8,751 nucleotides of DNA from Acidobacteriota bacterium (lineage in GTDB: Bacteria > Acidobacteriota > Thermoanaerobaculia > Gp7-AA8): contig QHVY01000263.1 in the NCBI GenBank assembly GCA_003223695.1, forward strand, positions 1 through 8,751, read 5' to 3'. Position numbers and translations under genes: made by a program. The notes beneath the pieces were generated by a model. It was not told the origin of the DNA, did no database searches, and worked only from the letters and a program-made list of their open reading frames with translations. Each line of letters starts with the position of its first letter. Positions within the stretch are counted from its first letter, which is position 1. This document shows, piece after piece, positions 1-6,111 of the stretch.

Positions 1-1
1 C

Positions 2-775
2 GAAGTGCGCGGCAACTACTTCTTTAAGCCGACCTCCTGGCAGAGCTCCTCATGGACGGTAAAGAACATCTTTGAGCTCAAGAATGCACAGCGTATCCTT
101 ATCGATGGAAACATCTTCGAGCATAACTGGCCCAATGCGCAGGCCGGTTTCTCCATTGTGTTTACGGTGCGTAACCAGGATGGCAGCGCACCATGGTCGA
201 TCGTCCAGGACGTGACGTTCACGCACAACATCGTGCGCCATGTCTCGTCCGCCGTGAACATGATTGGCCACGACGACATCAATTCGGCACAGCAGTCAAA
301 GCGGTTTCTCATCAAAGACAATTTGTTCGAAGATGTCAGCGCGGCCAACTGGGGAGGCATCGGCTGTCTGTTTCAGGTGGGAGGGAATGGGTCCGGCGGG
401 CTTGCAAACCTCACCATCGATCACAACACCGGCTTTCAAACCGGCGAAGTCACCCGCGCTTACAGCAACGCAGGCGACGCAAATACGGCTTATACGTTCA
501 GAAACAATCTCACGCCGAACAACGTGTACGGAGTGGGCGGCGACAACTATTACGGCGATCCACTCGGCACGCTGGCAACCTACTTCCCAGGATATGTTTT
601 CGTCAAAAACATTCTGCAGGGCGGCGTCGCATCAAAATATCCGCCGAATAATTTCTTTCCCGCTACGATGAACGATGTTGGCTTCGTCAACTACGCCGGT
701 GCAGACTATCATCTGGCGGCGGGCAGCCCGTACAAGAACGCGGGAACTGACGGAAAGGATGTCGGAGCGGATATC
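2..775 (+). other. Beta-helix domain of the plus-strand protein, homologous to the right-edge gene
   Basis: This segment aligns end to end with the minus-strand protein at 7916-8751. Shared blocks include 'IFELKNA'/'LFELKNA', 'SIVFT.RNQDG', 'VRHVSS', the identical 12-residue block 'YGVGGDNYYGDP', and 'SPYKNAGTDGKD'. Similarity ends after the 'GADIN'/'GANID' motif, which probably marks the end of the folded beta-helix. The repeated short strands carrying Asn in the turns are typical of right-handed parallel beta-helix (Pfam Beta_helix-like) proteins. Confidence 0.75.
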
Positions 776-3043
776 AATGCTGTGAATTCGGCCACTGCCG
801 GGGCGGTAAGTGGCAATTCATCCCCTCCCCCTCCGCCGCCGCCTCCCGACACCACGCCGCCGACTGTTTCGATTACTGCGCCGGCGAACGGGGCCACGGT
901 CTCCGCTACGACGTCGGTCACTGCCAACGCCTCCGACAACGTCGGCGTTGTCGGCGTGCAGTTCCTGCTCGACAACGCGCCGCTGGGCGCCGAGGATCTG
1001 ACCGCGCCGTACTCGGTGTCGTGGAACACCACCACTTCGGCAAACGGCGGTCACACGCTGACAGCCAAGGCGCGCGACGCGGCGGGCAATACCAGTACCT
1101 CCGCGGCCGTCAATGTGACCGTTTCCAATGCGCCTCCCACACAGTCGCCGTATACGGGGACACCGTTTGCGATGCCTGGCCGCTTCGAAGCGGAAGACTT
1201 CGACAAGGGTGGCGAAGGCGTGGCTTATCACGACAACGTCCCCGGCAATGCCGGCGGTCTCTATCGCCCCACCGAAGACGTTGACATCGTCGCCGCTCCT
1301 TATGCGGGAGGATACGTCATCAACAATTTCGAAACTGGTGAATGGATGGAGTACACCATCAATGTGACCTCCGCCGGAACGTACACCATTGAAGCGCTGG
1401 TCAGCAGCGAGTACCCCGCCGGCACCAGCAAATTCCATGTGTCCATCGACGACGTGGATAAGACCGGAGTGATCAGCGTTCCGAACACTGGATTCTGGAG
1501 CACGTTCCAATGGGTGGGAAAGAGCGGCATCAGCCTCACCGGCGGTCAGCACGTCCTGAGGCTCACGTCAGATGTCCAATACTTCAATGTCGATGCGCTC
1601 CGTCTCACGCTGGACGCTCCCTCCGCGGATACCACGCCGCCATCGGTAAGCATCACTGCGCCTACCAATGGAATGACGGTCGCCAATACGATTCCGGTCA
1701 CCGCGAACGCTTCGGATAACGTTGGCGTCGTCGGTGTGCAGTTCCTGCTCGACAACGCGCCGCTGGGCGCCGAGGATACGACAGCACCGTACTCGGTGTC
1801 GTGGAACACCACCACTTCGACAAACGGCAGTCACACACTGACGGCCAAGGCGCGCGACGCGGCGGGAAACAGCAACACCTCGGCACCCGTCAACGTGACC
1901 GTATCGAATACTCCGCCTGTGCAGCAGGAGACTCCGTATTACGGAACGCCGTTCACGATCCCGGGAACCTTCAATGCCGTCGATTTCGACAAGGGCGGCG
2001 AAGGGGTGGCCTATCACGACATCACCCCCGGCAATCAGGGCGGTCAGTACCGGCTCAGTGAAGCTGTGGACATCATCCCCGGTCCCACCGCGGGCACCTA
2101 TGTGGTCAACAACTTCGAAAACGGCGAGTGGCTCCAATACACGATCAATGTCACCGCCTCCGGAACATACAAAATCGAATTGTTGAACAGCAGCGAGTAC
2201 AACAACACCGCCCAGTTCCACCTCTCCATTGACGGGGTGGACAAGACGGGGCCGGTGATCTCTCCCAAGACCGGCAACTGGAAGAATTTCACCTGGATGG
2301 TGGCAAAGGACGGCGTCAGCCTCTCCGCCGGCCAGCACATCCTCAGGGTGACCACCGATGTGGCGTACTTCAATTTCGAGTCGATTCGGGTGACACAAAC
2401 CAGCACGGCGCCCGCCGCGCCCGCGGCTCCGACACAGCCGGCCGGGGACACGATGGCACCAACGGTGTCGATCACCGGACCGCAGAGTGGAGTCAATGTA
2501 TCGGGAACGGTGCAGGTCACCGCGAACGCCTCGGACAATATCGGCGTCGTTGGAGTGCAGTTCTATGTCGATGGCAATACCCTGGGCGCGGAAGTGACCA
2601 GCGCACCGTTGCTTGTAGTCTGGAACACCGCCACCGGAGCCAATGGCTTCCATGCTCTGACCGCCGTCGCGCGCGATGCAGCCGGCAACAGAGCCACGTC
2701 GGCTCCCGTTCAGGTGACGGTCGCGAATACGAGCGGCAACGGAACCGGACCGACTGTCGCGATCTCCTCGCCAGTCAACGGCGCGATGATCAGCGGGACC
2801 GTGCAGATCACGGCAACCGTCTCGAGCAACACGATCGGTGTACGTTTCTACCTCAATGGCGTGGCGCTCGGATTGGAAGACAACTTCGCTCCGTTCGTGA
2901 TCGCGTGGGATACGACCACAACGACGAATGGCACGTACACATTGACGGCGAACGCGCGCGATCTCTCCGGTAACGTCACGACGTCGGCACCGATCAGCGT
3001 GACCGTGTCGAACGCGGCGAGGAAACGAACCTCCCACCGCTGA
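2..3043 (+). CDS. Large right-handed beta-helix protein with Ig-like (Big_7 type) and CBM6-like modules, 5' partial
   Basis: The reading frame is open to the left edge, so the true start and any signal peptide lie outside. The GTG at 5 is an internal valine, because the right-edge paralog aligns through this point. Numbering from codon 5: residues 1-257 form a beta-helix domain with repeated asparagine-containing turns of the type 'DGNIF', 'THNIV', 'KDNLF', 'DHNTG'. Residues 274-281 are eight prolines. Ig-like domains lie at 286-375, 546-635, 819-908 and 916-1003, and CBM6-like domains at about 388-535 and 650-797. An Ala/Pro linker follows the second CBM6. The Ig domains share the pattern 'GVVGVQF', 'SVSWNTTT', 'ARDAAGN', and the CBM6 parts share 'GEW..YTINV' and 'GQH.LR'. 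The tail is short and basic, with no LPXTG or PEP-CTERM signal. The likely role is an extracellular polysaccharide-binding or -processing protein. No catalytic site can be named, so lyase, epimerase, adhesin or matrix protein all remain possible. The architecture is secure; the function is inference. Confidence 0.85.
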   Translation, partial: EVRGNYFFKPTSWQSSSWTVKNIFELKNAQRILIDGNIFEHNWPNAQAGFSIVFTVRNQDGSAPWSIVQDVTFTHNIVRHVSSAVNMIGHDDINSAQQSKRFLIKDNLFEDVSAANWGGIGCLFQVGGNGSGGLANLTIDHNTGFQTGEVTRAYSNAGDANTAYTFRNNLTPNNVYGVGGDNYYGDPLGTLATYFPGYVFVKNILQGGVASKYPPNNFFPATMNDVGFVNYAGADYHLAAGSPYKNAGTDGKDVGADINAVNSATAGAVSGNSSPPPPPPPPDTTPPTVSITAPANGATVSATTSVTANASDNVGVVGVQFLLDNAPLGAEDLTAPYSVSWNTTTSANGGHTLTAKARDAAGNTSTSAAVNVTVSNAPPTQSPYTGTPFAMPGRFEAEDFDKGGEGVAYHDNVPGNAGGLYRPTEDVDIVAAPYAGGYVINNFETGEWMEYTINVTSAGTYTIEALVSSEYPAGTSKFHVSIDDVDKTGVISVPNTGFWSTFQWVGKSGISLTGGQHVLRLTSDVQYFNVDALRLTLDAPSADTTPPSVSITAPTNGMTVANTIPVTANASDNVGVVGVQFLLDNAPLGAEDTTAPYSVSWNTTTSTNGSHTLTAKARDAAGNSNTSAPVNVTVSNTPPVQQETPYYGTPFTIPGTFNAVDFDKGGEGVAYHDITPGNQGGQYRLSEAVDIIPGPTAGTYVVNNFENGEWLQYTINVTASGTYKIELLNSSEYNNTAQFHLSIDGVDKTGPVISPKTGNWKNFTWMVAKDGVSLSAGQHILRVTTDVAYFNFESIRVTQTSTAPAAPAAPTQPAGDTMAPTVSITGPQSGVNVSGTVQVTANASDNIGVVGVQFYVDGNTLGAEVTSAPLLVVWNTATGANGFHALTAVARDAAGNRATSAPVQVTVANTSGNGTGPTVAISSPVNGAMISGTVQITATVSSNTIGVRFYLNGVALGLEDNFAPFVIAWDTTTTTNGTYTLTANARDLSGNVTTSAPISVTVSNAARKRTSHR
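860..1639 (+). repeat. Module unit 1: Ig-like plus CBM6-like domain
   Basis: This is the first copy of a duplicated Ig-CBM6 module of about 780 bases. The Ig part (860-1129) begins 'PTVSITAP' and ends 'VTVSN'. The CBM6-like part (about 1166-1609) keeps the family's N-terminal 'FEAEDF' strand, the 'GEWMEYTINV' strand, and a C-terminal 'YFNVDALRL' strand. In CBM6/CBM35 folds the 'AED'-type acidic residues usually take part in a structural calcium site, so this copy looks competent for it. Confidence 0.75.
1640..2458 (+). repeat. Module unit 2: Ig-like plus CBM6-like domain and Ala/Pro linker
   Basis: This is the second copy of the Ig-CBM6 module. Its Ig part (1640-1909) sits exactly 780 bases after the first and is nearly identical over its centre. 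The CBM6-like part (about 1952-2395) is more diverged: the leading strand reads 'FNAVDF' where copy 1 has 'FEAEDF'. It is followed by an Ala/Pro-rich linker, 'APAAPAAPTQPAG', before the next Ig domain. Confidence 0.75.
2459..3013 (+). repeat. Tandem Ig-like domains 3 and 4
   Basis: Two further Ig-like domains follow without a CBM between them, at 2459-2728 and 2750-3013. Domain 3 keeps the consensus ('ASDNIGVVGVQF', 'ARDAAGN'). Domain 4 is the most diverged: the 'DNVGVVGVQF' stretch is replaced by 'SSNTIGVRF', shortening that loop, and 'DAAGN' becomes 'DLSGN'. They are probably rigid spacers or a surface-anchoring stalk at the C terminus. Confidence 0.7.
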
Positions 3044-3069
3044 GACGTACAAGCCGCCGTTCATCTTCA

Positions 3070-3100
3070 ACGAGCGCCGCATCAGCGGCGCTCGTCGTTT
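3070..3100 (+). terminator. Hairpin terminator after the beta-helix/CBM6 gene
   Basis: A perfect 10-bp stem, CGAGCGCCGC at 3071-3080 with GCGGCGCTCG at 3085-3094 around an ATCA loop, can be extended by one A-T pair (3070/3095). It begins 27 bases after the stop and is followed on the plus strand by a weak T tract (TCGTTT). The tract favours termination of the plus-strand gene. On the minus strand the hairpin is followed by TTGAAGATGAA, which lacks a U run, so termination of the opposing operon here is less certain. The rest of the gap, 3101-3317, shows no gene I can support. Confidence 0.7.
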
Positions 3101-3317
3101 CATGCCGCGCGATTGGAATGCGGTCGTGAGATCACGTCAAGGATGGCAACGCTCAAAACTTCCCAATTCATTGCTGTAACTGCACAGGCCGGAGATGGGC
3201 TCTCGCGTTGGCGATCGCAGTTCCGGGAGGCAGCTGAAACTGCTGCGGCGATGGGTGCCGGAAGCACACGTTTGACGAGCTGTTTTGATCACGGTGCGGC
3301 TCGGCATTGCCGGTGTG

Positions 3318-4757
3318 CTAAGAATTCGCATTGGAAGTGGAGGAGACGACCCACTCTGTCGCGTGACGACCTGCGCTGGCTTGATCGAACAGCCCAGCAA
3401 ACCGACCGGCCAGGCGGCGCCGATCGAACTCACCAATGAGGGCGCGATGCGCGGGCGGCGTGGCACGTCCAATCCTCCAGTCGTTGTACACGCCGTGAAT
3501 GACGCGCATGATCGCCCCGTGATCCTCGGGCTGGACGGTCCAACCTCCACCGGTCTGGCGGAGCAAATCTGTGAGCGCCCCTTCCGCTGTTAGAGCCAGA
3601 ATAGGGCGGCCGGCGCGAAGGTATTCGTATGTTTTCCCCGGGATCTGCAGAGTCCATCCCTCCGCGAGAAGAAGGAGCAGATTTGAATTCGCCATCCGGC
3701 GGAGAATTTCCGGCCTGCTGACCGGAGGGCTGACCTGAACGAAGCCGCTTAGTCCGTATTCGGCCGCCATGTCAGTCACCCCGATGCCTTCCGCGACATC
3801 GCAATGCCCGATTAGGTCCACTCGTACCTTATTGAGATCGAGATGACCTGCATCGATGAGCGTCCGGAGTGCTCGGAACACCGGACGAGGGCTGCGAGTG
3901 CCCATCATGAAGCTACCCGTATACGTGATGATGAACCGGTTGCGATCGGACTTTTCCAGCTGAATCGAATCCCACTCCGATTCATCGTAACCGTTGGGAA
4001 TCGTCACAAACTTTTCTACCGGCAGATCGGCGAAGATCTGTCGCAGCAAACGGGTGTGCGCCTCCGTCACACAGACGACTGAATCTGCGCGCTTGATCAC
4101 TACCCGCTGGAGCATCTTTTCAATGTTCGCAGAAAAAGCGCTGACATCCTTCGCCTGCGGCATCTCGTTCCATGGGTCGCGGAAGTGGATCGTCCACGTC
4201 AAGCCGGTCAGCCAGGCCAGCGCGAGACCGACGAGATGATTCGTCCAGCAAGGACCAGAGGAAAAGATATGAGTGATCCGTTCGCGGCGGATCGCTCTGA
4301 GGCCGACCATCGTGGCGGGAACGAACCACCCCGTGTAGATATCAGGAGTCTGAAACAGCGACAGGACCCATCGACGAAATCGACCCTGCGCGTGCTCGTT
4401 GGGCTTGCCAACAAGACGACAGTCGTTGCCGGCGCTCCGGGCCAGCGCCCGTTTTAGTTTTCTATAAACCGAAATGGGATGCGGGAGCAATCCAGCTTCA
4501 ACGATCTTTCCCGGGAACGCGCGTCGATGGCTCGGGTCAGCGGACTCGATGAGGCGCTTGGGACCGGTGAGAACAATCGGATCCCAACCGTAGAGGGAGA
4601 AATATCGGCCGATCTGTTCGCATGCGTGTGCGCCGATCTCGCGGCTCGGTGGGAAGGCGAGCGTAATGAAAAGCAGACGACAGCGAGCCGCGCCAGGTGC
4701 GCGCATCCCGCGTTCGGTGGCTCCGCGAACGCCCGTGGCTACAGATTCACTGATCAT
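3318..4757 (-). CDS. GT4-like glycosyltransferase
   Basis: A 479-residue, two-domain (GT-B fold) retaining glycosyltransferase that transfers a sugar from a nucleotide donor to a glycan chain, probably at the cytoplasmic face. The N-terminal strand 'RLLFITLAFPPS' (27-38) is followed by 'IGAHACEQIGRYF', the usual acceptor-side start of WbuB/GT4-type enzymes. 'SSGPCWTNHLVG' (166-177) and 'HFRDPWNE' (191-198) are family motifs, 'IPNGYD' (253-258) joins the two domains, and 'IPGKTYEYLRAGRPIL' (372-387) with Glu378 is the donor-site segment. The start chosen overlaps the stop of the dehydrogenase gene by 4 bases (ATGA), a usual translational-coupling arrangement. An internal ATG at 4706 is an alternative, because the first 17 residues look non-core. 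This is the last gene of the operon. Donor and acceptor cannot be read from the sequence. Confidence 0.88.
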   Translation of the reverse strand: MISESVATGVRGATERGMRAPGAARCRLLFITLAFPPSREIGAHACEQIGRYFSLYGWDPIVLTGPKRLIESADPSHRRAFPGKIVEAGLLPHPISVYRKLKRALARSAGNDCRLVGKPNEHAQGRFRRWVLSLFQTPDIYTGWFVPATMVGLRAIRRERITHIFSSGPCWTNHLVGLALAWLTGLTWTIHFRDPWNEMPQAKDVSAFSANIEKMLQRVVIKRADSVVCVTEAHTRLLRQIFADLPVEKFVTIPNGYDESEWDSIQLEKSDRNRFIITYTGSFMMGTRSPRPVFRALRTLIDAGHLDLNKVRVDLIGHCDVAEGIGVTDMAAEYGLSGFVQVSPPVSRPEILRRMANSNLLLLLAEGWTLQIPGKTYEYLRAGRPILALTAEGALTDLLRQTGGGWTVQPEDHGAIMRVIHGVYNDWRIGRATPPAHRALIGEFDRRRLAGRFAGLFDQASAGRHATEWVVSSTSNANS

Positions 4758-6088
4758 TCCCTGATCTCGCGAGGGGAAGCTGCACCGGCTGAAACGATCA
4801 TCTTCGATTCGTAAGCAGCTCTCGCCCGATGAACCGACGAGAGCGCGCTCCTCGTCACGTCGACGACGATCTGCTCAGGGCGGCAATGCGCCAGGGCACG
4901 CGCAGCATCGTCTCCTGCGCTGCCGATCACGATCACCTCAGCTTCTTCAACGAGCGTGTGCAGGTCGTCGCACATGAGCGAGGAGATGTGCGGTATCTCC
5001 TTCTCGATGTAGCGCCGGTTGGCCCCGACCAGTGCAGCCAGCCGGACGTTCGGATCGAAAATTCGCACAGTGCACCCTTTGCCGAGGAGCGTTTCAACCA
5101 GCGTGACGATGGGACTCTCTCGCAGGTCATCCGTACCCGATTTGAACGCGAGTCCGACGACACCGATTCGCTTCTTGCGTGAGCTAAGGACGGCTTCGAT
5201 CCCGCGACGAAGCTGGTGTTCGTTCGATGGATCGATCGAGGAAAGGAGGGGCACCTGCACGTCCGACTTGCGCGCGACATACATCAGCGCCCTCAGATCT
5301 TTCGGAAGGCAGGAGCCACCAAATGCGAAGCCCGGCCGCAGATAGGCTTCGGAGATGTTGAGCTTGCGATCGAGCAGGAACGTCTGGATGACTTCGTGCG
5401 GATCGACGCCAAGGGACTCACAAAGATCACCGATCTCATTCGCAAAACAGATCTTGAGCGCGTGAAAGGCGTTCGATACGTACTTCGTCATTTCCGCGAC
5501 TTTGATCGATGTCTGCACGAATGGCGCTCCTACCTTGGCGTACAGCGTCCGGAGAGGCGATGCGGCCTCGTCGGCGTCGCAACCCACGAGCGTCATCGGC
5601 GGATGCTCGAAATCCGCCAGCGACGTCCCTTCGCGCATGAACTCCGGATTGACAGCGATCGAAACGCCATCGGGAAGCATCGGCGCGAGCACCCTTTCGG
5701 TCGTTCCTGGCAGAACTGTGCTGCGCAATACGACCGTGAAAGGGTGAGGTCGCCGCTTGACTGCACATCCGACGTCCTCGACAACGCGTTCGATTGCCGC
5801 GAGGTCGATCTGGCCGTTGCGGCTGCTCGGAGTGCCCACGCAGATCATCGCCACATCGGAATGCTTCACAGCCTCGTCGACGCATACCGTCGCTTTCAAG
5901 CGACCACTTGTGACCATCGCCTCAACCAGATCGGCGAGGCCCGGCTCGATCACGGGGGATTCACCCGTATTGATCATGGCCACCTTGTCAGGATTGACAT
6001 CGACGCCAAATACTTCATGTCCCGCTCTGGCAAGGCAGGCTGCAGTTACAGACCCGACGTAGCCGAGTCCAAAGATGCTGATGCGCAT
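4754..6088 (-). CDS. algD-like: GDP-mannose 6-dehydrogenase-type nucleotide-sugar dehydrogenase (AlgD-like)
   Basis: A 444-residue enzyme that oxidises C6 of a nucleotide sugar to the uronic acid with two NAD+. The Rossmann motif 'FGLGYVG' is at 6-12, 'VGTPSS' at 84-89, 'RSTVLPGTT' at 122-130, 'NPEFMREG' at 147-154, the 'AEMTKY' lysine is Lys202, Asn206 follows, and the catalytic cysteine is Cys260 in 'GFAFGGSCLPKD'. The C-terminal NAD/substrate domain has 'GLAFKSGTDDLRESP' (312-326). His209 in 'NAFHALK', the 'GSCLPKD' form (not 'GSCFPKD') and 'YIEKEIPHISSL' resemble Pseudomonas AlgD more than UDP-glucose dehydrogenases, so GDP-mannuronate is the favoured product; UDP-glucuronate cannot be excluded. 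The ATG at 6088 is chosen because it begins the family's N-terminal strand and has GGAGGG at a good distance. The gene lies 23 bases after the amidotransferase and overlaps the glycosyltransferase by 4 bases. Confidence 0.88.
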   Translation of the reverse strand: MRISIFGLGYVGSVTAACLARAGHEVFGVDVNPDKVAMINTGESPVIEPGLADLVEAMVTSGRLKATVCVDEAVKHSDVAMICVGTPSSRNGQIDLAAIERVVEDVGCAVKRRPHPFTVVLRSTVLPGTTERVLAPMLPDGVSIAVNPEFMREGTSLADFEHPPMTLVGCDADEAASPLRTLYAKVGAPFVQTSIKVAEMTKYVSNAFHALKICFANEIGDLCESLGVDPHEVIQTFLLDRKLNISEAYLRPGFAFGGSCLPKDLRALMYVARKSDVQVPLLSSIDPSNEHQLRRGIEAVLSSRKKRIGVVGLAFKSGTDDLRESPIVTLVETLLGKGCTVRIFDPNVRLAALVGANRRYIEKEIPHISSLMCDDLHTLVEEAEVIVIGSAGDDAARALAHCRPEQIVVDVTRSALSSVHRARAAYESKMIVSAGAASPREIRE

Positions 6089-6093
6089 CGTCA

Positions 6094-6099
6094 CCCTCC
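6094..6099 (-). promoter_or_regulatory. Ribosome-binding site of the dehydrogenase
   Basis: The minus strand reads GGAGGG five bases before the ATG at 6088. It lies in the 23-base gap after the amidotransferase stop and decides the start: the frame stays open to 6319, but that extension would run 208 bases into the amidotransferase gene and has no family similarity. Confidence 0.75.
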
Positions 6100-6111
6100 G
6101 ATTCGATTTTG

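Noticed and set aside
1568..3103. 511-codon open frame on the minus strand opposite the Ig/CBM6 modules
   Set aside because: It is antisense to a clearly coding repetitive gene. Its predicted protein is rich in Arg/Gly/Asp/His with no recognisable domain, as expected of a shadow frame in GC-rich repeats.
3217..3243. Possible hairpin GCAGTT/AACTGC in the convergent gap as the operon's terminator
   Set aside because: The stem is only 6 bp with a 15-base loop and no U run follows on the minus strand.
3113..3439. Small plus-strand open frame in the convergent gap
   Set aside because: It runs over the 3' end of the glycosyltransferase, has no clear ribosome-binding site, and its composition is not protein-like.
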